Positions 35,403 to 45,059 of a DNA stretch of 64,000 nucleotides are shown here, piece by piece. Numbering within the stretch: position 1 is the stretch's first letter; each line of letters starts with the position of its first letter. Under the pieces are notes generated by a model. That model ran no database searches. It saw only the letters and a program-made list of their open reading frames with translations, and was not told the DNA's origin. This stretch comes from Beverwykella pulmonaria (Eukaryota > Ascomycota > Dothideomycetes > Pleosporales > Melanommataceae). The stretch lies in NCBI GenBank assembly GCA_001599595.1, contig BCHH01000009.1:2318487-2382486 (forward strand), given 5' to 3'. The position numbers and the translations under genes are program-made.

Positions 35403-36133
35403 CTACCATCCCACCTTGAGCTTTTCTATCGCTTCGCTTTCCGAGACCACGTCGGCCATTTTCGCGTTCATGTCGAACATGTTGGCGTCGTGAATCGCAG
35501 GTGACCGGTCGCCGCAGGCCTCAGCAACCACCTGGGGGCGTGTCAGTTGTTCATCGCATCGCAGGACGTTGAGCGCCAAGGCCCATATCGCATATATCTC
35601 ACCATTGGCCGGTATCCCAGACACATAGCATCCAGCGTGCTCGCCCGCACGCAACCGCTCGTGCTCACGCCGCAGACGACCAGCGTGTCGACGCCCCTGA
35701 GGTGTAGCCGCGTGTTGAGGTCGGTCGCGAAGAAGGCGCTCGGATACTGCTTAGGGATGACCAGCTCGCCGTCGCTGGGCGCCAACCCCGGCAGCCAGCT
35801 CTCCAGCCCCGTCTCGTTGCCCTTCAGGAACACCTTTAGCAGCGGCACTTTTGTCGCGAAGACGCCCGCATCCGACATGTCTGGCTCCGTGTACTCGACG
35901 CGTGTCCACACCAGCGGCACCTTGCCTTCACGGGCCGCGGCGACGAGCTTGGCGATGGAGGCAGGCGCGGCGGCCGACGCGGGATTGGATGAGGTGTCGA
36001 GCGGCGAGCCCTCGGTCCAGTATGCGTTGCAGACGTCGATGAGCAGCAGCGCAGGCTTGCTGCCCCAGCCTATCTTATTCGCGAAGCCGGCCTTGACGTA
36101 GCTGGCGTGCGCGGCGTGGTCGGCAGGCGGCAT
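35403..36133 (-). CDS. Isochorismatase-like cysteine hydrolase
   Basis: Two exons, complement(35403-35531, 35603-36133), encode 219 aa; the 71 nt intron sits near the 3' end. The catalytic triad of the family can be placed: Asp in LLIDVCNAYW, Lys in VIPKQYPSAFF and Cys in CGVSTSGCVRAST, followed by the typical AxDAMCLGYRPMVVAEACGDRSP block. Members include N-carbamoylsarcosine amidase and nicotinamidase relatives that cleave C-N or vinyl-ether bonds. The substrate here is unknown. It is divergent from a Zn2Cys6 regulator. Confidence 0.9.
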
Positions 36134-36588
36134 CGTGGGCTTGAGTGTGGTTGCCGTGTCCCTGGTGGCGGTGGTGGAGGTCTGGCGGCTCGAGTAAGTG
36201 CTCTCTACTGGCTGTCGCGTTCTTCACTCCATCTTATATGTCTGAATCGCAAGAGCGCAGCCGCCGTCTGCAACTCCATGGCGACCATGGTGTCTGATTG
36301 CCTGCCGGATAGCAACGACGGACAGGTGCCCTTTGGAGGTCGTCGGACGTCTCGCCCAGCACCGACGGATGCAGTCTTCCGTAGGATGGGAGCCCGCAGC
36401 AGGTCAACTTCGGAGCATAATTCAACCGAGGGTATCATCTATTCGCGACCTCGCGCTGGACCCGCGTCTTCTTTGCTATGCTCTCATAATCCGACAAGTC
36501 GGACCGTCGCCTGGCTGTCCGCGACGAGCTCATCGCATCTCTGGGTGCGCTTGCTGCGTTCTTCCATTCACAGCTCCCCAGGCTTGGC
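36134..36588. promoter_or_regulatory. Divergent promoter, hydrolase / Zn2Cys6 factor
   Basis: 455 bp separate the start codons of the isochorismatase-like gene and the transcription factor. The pairing suggests, but does not show, that the factor controls the enzyme gene. Confidence 0.4.
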
Positions 36589-38648
36589 ATGATCGGACTT
36601 CCCCACCAACCCTCGAGCGCATCGGCCTCCGAGCCAGAGCCTCCACCCGCTTCACGCTCTGCTGCCGCTGCCATGGACTCCAGAGAAGGCCGCATAGGGA
36701 ATGCCTTTGCCTGCGAGCGCTGTCGCAAGCACAAGGTGCGATGCGTGCCCTCGGATGCTGCCGGTCTCTGCCAGAGGTATTGTACATCCGAGTTCACCTC
36801 CACTTCCCGCCTCGGCATAACACGTGCTCCAGGTGCCAGAAAGCCCGAGTCGAGTGTATCGAGCATGTTGCGCGACGCCGACCAGCAAGGCCCAGGACCA
36901 TGGGACAGACGCCAAATCGAGTGGTCGAGATGGAGAAGACGTTGGACAAGCTCGCTACCATGGTTACGGCGTCATCTGCGGCCAGCTCCGCACCTCAGCC
37001 TGTCCTCCCGCCAGTTACTAGTCTTCCGTCACAGAGGGCCGACATCACCCAGCGCACTCCAACTCCGGCTCCCATTGCACCAGCACCACCTGTGCAGCCA
37101 GCAGCAAATTCTTCAATTCTGCCAAACCCTGGATCCACCCCTGAGTCGGCTGTGCACTTCTGGGAGACCATCAATGACACTATTTCCGGGCTTGGGCGCC
37201 TGGATCCCGTCATACGCTCCATCAGCGTCATTCACATGCAGTTGCTTCTGGAAAGCTACAGGACCATGAATGATTTCTTCCCCTTTGTTTCCCTGCCGAG
37301 GGAGTCATTTTGCCGTGATCTGATTCAGCAACGACCCATGTTCATGTTTGCAATTCTGACCGTAGCGTCTTACGATTCTGCGTTGTTGCAACTGACCTTG
37401 AGTCGAGAGTTTCGGAAAGTCGTCATGGTCAAGATCATGAAGGGGGAGAAGAGCTTGGATTTGCTGCAAGGGCTTCTCGTGTTTATCGCATGGCATCACC
37501 ACTATATGGATTCGCAGGCAGTTTCCATTCATATGCTCCTTCAGCTGTGTGTAGGATTAGCAGGCGATCTAAACCTAGACAGCATACCCACGCTTACATC
37601 CAGCCCATATCAAAAGCAAGACTCTCGAGATAGGGAGGCAAAGAGAGCGTATCTGGGCTGCTACTACTTAGCGACCAACTTGGGCATACTGGATTCGGGC
37701 AGGACTCGAGGCATGTCGTATTCGAACACGATCCGAGTTTACGCATCCGAACTGGGGTCTGCTTGGGAGTACCAGTCCGACTCAATCCTCCCTACTCTAA
37801 TTGACACTTGCCAGTTTATGGAGGATGTAGACGAGACGTTCTGCAATCAGTCTGAACAGGCGCTGATTGTCAAATGTCAACTGAAAAGATTGAGCGATAG
37901 ATTAGACAACATGAGACATTCCACCAAACAGCTGGCCTCTGACTTTAGTATGTTTTTATCAAATATTTCTATCTCTCGAGGCGTGCTAATACTTCGCCCA
38001 GAAACATTACAATGGCTGCAGATGGCCGCCCAGTTACATCTACAAAAGACTGTGACTTCGCTCGAGTTCTCTGATCGAGAGAACATGCCATGGGCTCCAG
38101 GCTTTCAGCTCTCCCTGCGCATTACCTATCTCCGATCCATCGAGCAGTTTCTTGAAAACAGCACCCAAATAGTCTCAACTCAATACGAATTCCTCTCCAT
38201 CATCGACTGGGTGAACCTCATCTCCACCCTGGCATCCCTCGGAAAATTGGCTCTCCACACATCCCCAATGCCTGGGTGGGACCCTGCTGATCTCCAGCTT
38301 GGAAAAACATTCGATTACTTCCGGGACCAGCTGTCTTCAAAAATGCCCCCTCGTCCACGCGACTCCCCAGACAATAGTGAGGACGTATTTGAGAGGTTCA
38401 GACGCATCACGGCAATTATGAAAATGGCACTGAGGAATGCACCCGGAAGAAGTAGTCCGAACGGGTCGACCTTCGAGATTACGACGAGCTCCAGGCAAAC
38501 AGTTTCTCTCCTACAGGATCTGCCACCTCTCAAGCCGAATGGGATGAAAAATGGAGCAGATTCTTTACCGGCGCCGTGGAAAGTGCATCCTCAGTTCGAT
38601 ATGAGCAGCAGTCAGTTCCCGTGGAAGTTCTTGATGGGGACTGTTTGA
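36589..38648 (+). CDS. Zn2Cys6 fungal transcription factor
   Basis: Three exons, 36589-36776, 36833-37947 and 38002-38648, encode 649 aa. The zinc cluster is assembled only after splicing of the 56 nt intron 1: C-x2-C-x6-C-x8-C-x2-C-x6-C from residue 42, followed by a basic linker (ARRRPARPR) and a short coiled coil (RVVEMEKTLDKL). The middle homology region fills the rest. Intron 2 (37948-38001) has a perfect GTATGT donor and GCTAAT branch but is 54 nt with no stop, so retention would add 18 residues without a frameshift. A second possible start is the ATG at 36673, with better context. Confidence 0.9.
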
Positions 38649-39934
38649 GAAGACTCGACCAGATGTTCTAACTCGCTATTACCCCAACGCGCTTGGGCTC
38701 AGCCTGCTGGACTCTCACCACACGATTCGATCAGCGCGCTACTTCATATCAGAGTGTTCTTCAGGTAGCATATTCTTGCAGGGACGCAAGTTTCTACCTG
38801 ATCTCACGTTATTGCTCCGCCGCCGAACGTCCAAGCAGGCTATAGTCGCATCAAACTCGTGTTTGTCCAATTATGGTGAGATGACCCAAAATTCTTGAAT
38901 ACAAAATACTGATACAAAAAGTGCATGTTCTTGCAAAGGACAATATGCGTTTCGTTCATTATTTCCCGCCGAGCCTCACTTCTGCGCCTTGTCCGAGATG
39001 TCAAGGGAAGCGCACCATCGACAGGAGAATCGACTCAGCCTCACTCACCGAGATCCGCCTCGCATAGTCCATTAGCGTCATATTCATAGTACCTATCGTT
39101 TCTTTTCACACATTTTCAACCGCCATCTCGATATCCTCATAGCATGCGCTTGAGCTGCCAGTACTCACGTGGGTTAATAGTACGTCACGTGACAAGTCTT
39201 TCGTTCTCTGATACCTCTCTCATTGCATACCCCAAACGTTCTGTTGTCCGTACTATATTTTTTCCTGCAACCTTGCATCCGTTTTCTCTGTATGTATAGT
39301 TCTACCTATTTGTGCTCAATAATGAAACCCGCCGTCGGACTTCGCGCTCTTGCTTCAGTGCCAATCGCGTTTATCTTTGTCCCAGCCATTTCTTATAGCG
39401 ATAATTCCGTGTCGTATTCTTTACAAGATCCGAAACGAATCAACCTCGTATTAAGCTTTCCCCAACAAATCTCACCGAAAGCTTGAAAACTTGATCAACG
39501 AGGTGAACAGACCAACATCACACGACGCCTCAGCTGCGCCCGTGCACAGCCCCCAGCCCCGCGTCGCCTTGCATTATTTTTGGTAATACCGACCACACAA
39601 ATACTTGTATAACCACGTCTTGTTCTCGAAGCTTTTGAAAGTTCCAACGTTATTTCGAATTTCGAACCTACACAAACTGAGCCACCAACGTTTCGAAGAA
39701 GAGAATTCACCGGTCAGGAGTGCAAAGGAAGCCGATCGTTAGTCGGGTGTACGTACGCTATGGAAGATGCAGGACTGCTTGCGTTTAAACAATATATCCT
39801 CGACTAACTGCATATGCAGACTTCCAGTACGCACTTCAAGTATACTTGCCGTTGACAGAACATAATTCTTTGCCATCTATTTTTTATTGCACCACCAAAT
39901 ACACCATCCGTCGCACTACCCCCACAACAACAAC
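38649..39934. other. Gene-free stretch
   Basis: 1.29 kb with no supported gene. Two CACGTG-like sites occur near 39167 and 39187. The last 100 bp hold the leader of the next gene. Confidence 0.45.
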
Positions 39935-40264
39935 ATGGGCTGTTTTTCCAGCAAACCCTCCCGCTCTCCCTCCCGCCCTAATCCCGTCGCAAACACACAG
40001 TCTTCCACCGCCGCTGCGGGCGTCGGATATTACGGCGCTGATTCTGGGGGCGACGTAGGCGGAGGGAATTACGGCGGAGGGCATCATCACGGGGGCCACC
40101 ACGGCGGAGATCACGGCGGAGATCACGGCGGAGATCACGGCGGAGACCACGGCGGAGGTGATGGAGGGTGGGGTGGAGATGGCGGGGGTGGTGGCGGGGG
40201 GGGAGGCGACGGGGGAGGGGGAGGCGGGGGGGGGGGTGGGGGGGGGGGGGGCGGAGGTGATTAA
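39935..40264 (+). CDS. Putative doubly acylated Gly/His/Asp-rich protein
   Basis: A single exon starting at ATG 39935 encodes 109 aa. The N-terminus MGCFSSKPS matches the consensus for N-myristoylation at Gly2 with palmitoylation at Cys3, so membrane attachment is likely. After a Ser/Pro-rich spacer the protein becomes a Gly-rich tract with His pairs and four GGDH repeats (codons GGC-GGA-GAT-CAC), then nearly pure Gly. The His/Asp spacing could bind metal ions. The long G run near 40216-40252 is prone to sequencing error, so the C-terminus is uncertain. No named family. Confidence 0.6.
   Translation: MGCFSSKPSRSPSRPNPVANTQSSTAAAGVGYYGADSGGDVGGGNYGGGHHHGGHHGGDHGGDHGGDHGGDHGGGDGGWGGDGGGGGGGGGDGGGGGGGGGGGGGGGGD
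40062..40255. repeat. GGCGGAGATCAC tandem repeat and poly-G tract
   Basis: Four direct copies of a 12 bp unit (about 40104-40151) run into a purine-rich G tract of about 90 bp ending at 40255. It lies in the coding region of the acylated protein. Confidence 0.8.
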
Positions 40265-40947
40265 GCGTTTCTTGATGAACGGGCTATACAAGTGTAGTAA
40301 GGCGCATGGGAGGAGTACGGTTCTTCAAGGCAGTGCAGACGCGCAGGGAATAACAGCAATCCTAAAAGCTAAAAGGGGCAGATAGAGTTAAGAGGGTGGC
40401 ATTTTGTGTATACAGATTGCCTCCACTTATTGTGACAAGATCGTCTTGAAAAGAGGTTTGTCTTAATCTGGACATGCGAACTATTATACCTCTCAGCCGT
40501 CCGCCTGCTGTTATCTTGCTGTTGTCCTGCGGTTAACTTGTCTCTTATTTGGCACGTGCTTAACATTAAAGATCTGCGCGCGTTCGGTGTTCAGGGAGGA
40601 AGGAATAAATAAGAGCAAGTTTGAAGACATGGAGCTCTGTTGAGTATCATAGCATCTACGAGGTTCTAGCGGATATAATTAGTAAGTTGCCTAAGCTATC
40701 CTGCTATTGATTGAGCACGCCACATGAACGAGCGATACGGGTAAACCTTGAATCTGTTGTATTATAATTATAAACCTTCTCTATCCTCGCCGCAGCTTGC
40801 CCCGCCCGGAAGGGTACCGTAGTTCAAAGTCTGGCTGCGACAAGGCAATAAGGCTAGATGAACGAACGACAACTGAATTTTTGCAACACTGACTAGGCTG
40901 AACTCTATCTTCAACTTCACCCTTCCTCTTATATCCCGACCAAAGAT
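40265..40947. other. Gene-free stretch
   Basis: 683 bp between two plus-strand genes; 3' UTR of one and promoter of the next. Nothing else recognised. Confidence 0.45.
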
Positions 40948-41984
40948 ATGATTGAACTACAGCCAATGAACGGCTACACCAAACTAGCCTCCCTTATAGG
41001 CTCTCACCCCGAGCTCGCCATCTTCCGACGCTTTGGTACACTCAACGCTCAAAACCTGCTTTATCTTCAAGCAGAACTCATCCATCTAGAGAACAGGCTG
41101 AAGAAATGCTTCAAAGCCGATGCAGAATCTGGACACGTTGATCGCACGATTTATGATCGCGACTGGCAGTCGCTGTCTGAGTCTGGGTTCGCGCCTGATG
41201 GAAATCTGGAGCAATGGGCTACAGTTCTCCAGATTAGGAAGGCCCTGAAGGAGTATAGTAAGATGGCACGAGGTTGGTTTGATAAATGTACTGACCTAGG
41301 AAAGATGAGGCATTATTGGTTCAGACTCTGCTAGCGAAGCATGATGGACCACTGGAGCGAGACTTGACGTTTCTGCAAAACTGGATGAAGCGCCCGTCGA
41401 TGGGCTATGTCTATCTTCTCGGCGCCGATCAAGACGTCTGGGAAAACAATGCCGTTACAGATCTGATTGCCCTCAAACGACATGAAGGTCAGAGCATGGC
41501 CACCCGGATTATCGGCGACTTCTTGGTGTATTGGTGGTGTCGCTGTCTGGGAAAAAGATCGCGAGTAAGCTCAAGCTCTGTCATTGTTGAGAGGATATCT
41601 CGCTGATGGGAAGACAGCGATTGGTAGACGAAAAGTATGCCAACACAATCCATTACTCGGACAACACGTTGACAAGGGCGACTGCATTAATTGGCACTGT
41701 TTGTGCCTCCACTCTACCCGTCTTTGCAATAGTGGTCTTGTTTTTTGTGCATAGCATGGCGCGACGACTAGCAATTATCGCTGTTTTCACTCCGCTTTTC
41801 TCCGCGATTCTGAGTATTCTCACAAATGGACGAGGAACTGAAATCTTTGCCGCAACAGCTGGGTGAGTATCTTCATCACCATGTACGTAATAGCTGACGT
41901 TGTAGGTTCGCTGCTGTGCTGGTGGTTTTCGTGGGAACAACTTCAGGTGATAGCAGCGGAATGGCCAAGCTCTCTAAAAGTTAA
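40948..41984 (+). CDS. DUF6594 membrane protein
   Basis: Four exons, 40948-41257, 41305-41564, 41618-41862 and 41906-41984, encode 297 aa; introns are 47, 53 and 43 nt. The N-terminal part has the family block FRRFGTLNAQNLLYLQAEL and LENRL, then DLTFLQNWMKRPSMG and DLIALK. Three membrane segments end the protein (ALIGTVCASTLPVFAIVVLF; LAIIAVFTPLFSAIL; FAAVLVVFVGTT). Intron 1 uses the acceptor GGAAAG rather than the nearer TTCAG, because only that keeps frame and restores the family segment NEALLVQTLLAKH. The family is large in Pezizomycotina and of unknown function, often in accessory regions. Confidence 0.85.
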
Positions 41985-42043
41985 AACAGCTTTACATCTA
42001 TGTAATTGAACGCACTGTTAAATGATTTCCTATCACGGTGCAT

Positions 42044-42086
42044 CACGTGTGTATCACGTGCACCATATAATCTTGGATATCACGTG
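42044..42086. promoter_or_regulatory. Cluster of three ATCACGTG E-box-like sites
   Basis: CACGTG occurs at 42044-42049, 42055-42060 and 42081-42086, each preceded by AT. Such palindromes bind bHLH factors in fungi. They lie between the DUF6594 gene and the MITE and may instead belong to a decayed repeat. Confidence 0.3.
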
Positions 42087-42150
42087 TACTATACGCCTAG
42101 TCACACGTCCTGATCAGTCATGGCTGGATATATATGCTCGTTGATCTCTA

Positions 42151-42660
42151 TCCCCTCCGTCGCTAACATCTGCCGTACACGGACCACCTCAGTTTGGCCA
42201 ATAGGAAGTTGATAGCTCTGAAACACTAAATCTAGCCACAATGACTATCGTGATGCAGCTGTGTAGAATTTAGCAGTAATTACTAGCACAAAACGCAATA
42301 CTGACACCTCTATCAGCTTAACTATTCAATAGCTCTCTTTTTTTAATTTTTATATAGGATTCAGGCCTATTTGCAGTCATAGAAAAGCGGGTGTCTGGTT
42401 TAGCGCATTTGAACGTCGTTTTTCAGTAGAAAATCGCCTCAACACTAAAAAACGCGATCTGGCATTATTCTAGCAGCTATTCAGAATCAAATCGCGAAAT
42501 CTCGCCTCAAAATTCGCACCCTACACCCATTACAATGCTGATTTCTTAGCAATCCTCATACAAACGGACATTTACGTTGGTGTTCGTGGCGAATATCCCT
42601 TTCATCCGATTCGTCACTAATAGGTGGTCCGTGTACGGCAGATGTTAGCGACGGAGGGGA
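42151..42660. mobile_element. MITE-like element with perfect 39 bp terminal inverted repeats
   Basis: Bases 42151-42189 (starting TCCCCTCCGTCGCTAAC) and 42622-42660 are exact reverse complements over 39 bp. The 510 bp element is flanked on both sides by TA (42149-42150 and 42661-42662), the target duplication of Tc1/mariner-pogo elements. The inside has no coding capacity. Identical ends suggest recent movement or a well-conserved family. It has no obvious RIP damage. Confidence 0.9.
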
Positions 42661-42871
42661 TAGCTTCTAAATCAACTTAGTCCCTTATTATTATCTCGTC
42701 CATATAACGTGACCACAAACTCCAACATTTACGTATAGAGAGTTCTGAGAAGAAACACCAAAAGTCCCACAATCCTTATCATCAAGCTCCCTAGGGAGGG
42801 CTAGGCTATCGTACTAACAGCCGGACGGAGGCAGAAAGATCAGGATAGTCCCATTATTACTCGCCTCCAGT

Positions 42872-44006
42872 CTAACTAGGCTGGTATGTATATGGAAAGA
42901 CCTGTTGCTGTTGCTGTTGCTGTTGCTGGCTCTGCCCGCGCTGCTGAGCTGCAATACGTCTTGCTTCCAATTCTACTTGCTGTTGACGTCGAAGCTCTGC
43001 CGCCGCAACGATTGCAGCTCGTTCGCCTACATAAATGGGTTAATCACTAGTCCATTTTCGTGATATGGCTCCATAACTGTACTTACTCGCACTCGGGTTG
43101 CCATTTTGAAGCAAAGGCAGGCACGCACGTTCATTAACGTTCAAAATATTATGCTCGTTGATGAAGTCTCTGCCGAAGACTACGTCCACTCCCCTCGTAT
43201 TCGGAGGAAATATGAAGCAATGGCAGTCGTAGAACTGGTTCCCATGCGCTCGCTTGAACGAAATTGTAATTTCCATATCAGCGGTTACGGGCCCAGACGC
43301 AGCATCTAGCGTTGGACCGTCCCACACCTTTCTGAGATCCGATGGTTTTATCTTCAATCTCTGGACGAGTTGACGCGATATCCAGTTTCCTTCTTGACAT
43401 GCTGGGTCTATTATAGCCACTGCGTCTTTATATTGTACCTGCCCATCCTCCTTGAACTTTATCTCAATATCCCAGGTGTAGGTCTATCAATAAATGAACA
43501 AACTCCCTCTAAGATTTATTGTCAGGGGACATACCTGCTGTGGTTGATACGTGCTGGTTGTGCGTGCCGGGGGAGCTGAGTCTGGGCGAGCAACGCTGGA
43601 ATGAGATTGAATGTATGGGGAGCGATCTTGTGAAACAAACTCAGAACTAGAGGTGTTACCCCGTGCAAGAGGGTAGCGAGAATGAGATTCATCGTGAACA
43701 GCATCCGGATTCAAGGTCTGGATTCCAACATGTTCGGTATGATGAGGCTGACTCCGAGCATTCGTTGCCGTCCCTGGAAGTGCAACCGCTCTTGCGTTGG
43801 GTGGGGTCCTTTGACGTATTAGTTCCTTTTCAATATTATTTTGATGACCAGTAAACCCACTTTTGTCGTCCAGCTTCAGCCCAGTGGTATGTGAAATTGC
43901 CATCATCTAGAGCAGGTCAGCTGGACACCCAAGTGGAAATATGTTACTTACTGCCCTGAGTAGTGCGGTAGTAATCTTTGAACTCGGCGCTCCAAATCCA
44001 TGACAT
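42872..44006 (-). CDS. Retropepsin-fold protein with polyQ C-terminus
   Basis: Five exons, complement(42872-43026, 43087-43483, 43535-43808, 43861-43906, 43952-44006), encode 308 aa; introns are 45-60 nt and all frames agree. The N-terminus MSWIWSAEFKDYYRTTQG is typical of small fungal unknowns. A Ser/Pro/Thr-rich linker follows, then an aspartic-protease-like core: AIIDPACQEGNWIS (where D-S/T-G-A is expected) and VVFGRDFI (matching the ILGxDFL strand of retropepsins). The C-terminus is an Arg/Gln/Ala helix running into nine consecutive Gln and ending PYTYQPS. Lacking the Ser/Thr-Gly after the Asp, it is probably not a normal protease. It may descend from a retroelement. Confidence 0.72.
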
Positions 44007-44789
44007 TTTCCCAGTCACGACCGACTGTAGATCCTCTTCTCTTGTGCGGCAGCTGAGAAGTGAGTATAGGTGGTAAGCAGGCACCAGCGGGGTAAGATTG
44101 AGACGGAAAACAGCCAAGCCAACCAATTAATTAAATGGGTCAGCTGATTTACGAGGTTCCTTCAGCCTTGTTGGCCGTGCCTTACAAAGGTATAAGACAA
44201 AAAGCGCCGAGAAGCCATAAGAGTCTCGTAGCGAAGTCTTTGGAGCGCCGAGGCGAGAATGAGGAAAAGCAATCAGACCCACTAATCTCTGAAAAGAATG
44301 CAGAGCTCTAGCATAATCTAAGCTGTATTCTAACGCGATTTGCTTTGATCGTCAGACGCTGGGGAACAGAGCCCGCTGACTATGGTAAAGCCTGGGTTAC
44401 ACTCAGCATAGATGTGTTACCGTAAATGAGACACCATCGAGTTGGCCTCCTGCTGAATTTGGTGTTCGATAGCAACAAAGGACCGAGTGCTTCGTCAATG
44501 TGAAGCAGATGAAGATCAGGTACCTAATTTCTCAGGCTCACCCTCAAAAAAAGGAACTCCACCCCAAGCACATCCCCAATCTGCTTATCCTTCAATAAAA
44601 TCAATCTATGGATCGCCTACCCCCCATATTAAAACCAATCTATCTTCTACCATCTCGTACAGAGGTCCTTCATTGCGCCTTGTGTTAGTAGACACAACTC
44701 CAAAGCCTCGGCCGTATATAGCAGGTGTCGGCCCGTGGGTCACATGATGAGTCACCTTGATGTTTGATCATGTGACTCACTTCCATGTT
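44007..44789. other. Gene-free stretch
   Basis: 783 bp. Short frames only; none supported. The last 70 bp contain two TCAC/GTGA-rich palindromic bits near 44739-44780. Confidence 0.45.
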
Positions 44790-45046
44790 TGTTATGTGTA
44801 AGCAGAAGTGTGGAGGAAAAGGGTGTCAAGATGTGTGATGTATGTACAGCTGATATATATATGTGACGGACTGATTAGTCAGTGGCATGTCCACGTGACA
44901 GCATGGTGTCCTGGGCTTACATTATGACTACCTTGGCAGGCTCCTGCCGTGCCTAGTAAGACTCTAGATATTTCTTCAGTAGCTCCTCTGTAGAATAAAT
45001 ACAGTATCAATCATCTCTCTCTTTATCTACTTCGTCACATCACGAC
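44790..45046. repeat. Possible second LTR, split by the solo LTR
   Basis: If the nested LTR and one duplication copy are removed, the sequence TGTTATGACTACC...ACGACA starts TG, ends CA and contains a pyrimidine-rich AATAAATACAG...CTCTCTCTTTAT segment typical of Copia-type LTRs. It abuts the 3' end of the beta-lactamase-like pseudogene. No second copy is in the window, so this is tentative. Confidence 0.35.
44797..44921. repeat. Solo LTR, copy 1 (125 bp), with 5 bp target duplication
   Basis: The unit starts TGTAAGC and ends GGGCTTACA, giving short inverted TG...CA ends, and is flanked by identical TTATG (44792-44796 and 44922-44926). It shares with copy 2 the blocks AGTGTGGAGGAAA, GTACAGCTGATATATATATG and GACGGACTGATTAGTCAGTGG. 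The size is at the small end for an LTR; a MITE with a 5 bp duplication is the alternative. Confidence 0.8.
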
Positions 45047-45059
45047 AGCAGGAAGTCGA

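Noticed and set aside
36333..36588. In-frame extension of the transcription factor upstream of its ATG
   Set aside because: The frame that is open here belongs to exon 2 and runs through intron 1 without encoding the first half of the zinc cluster; the spliced model from 36589 restores the full cluster.
5669..40264. Idea that UstYa-like gene and the GGDH-repeat gene form a ribosomal-peptide system
   Set aside because: They are 34 kb apart, the repeat protein has no signal peptide or Kex2 sites, and its repeats lack the Tyr/Ile-containing cores of known precursors.
39884..40291. Minus-strand 135-codon frame rich in Ala/Val/Ile/Ser/Pro
   Set aside because: It is the antisense of the GGDH/poly-Gly repeat of the acylated protein; repetitive sequence keeps all frames open.
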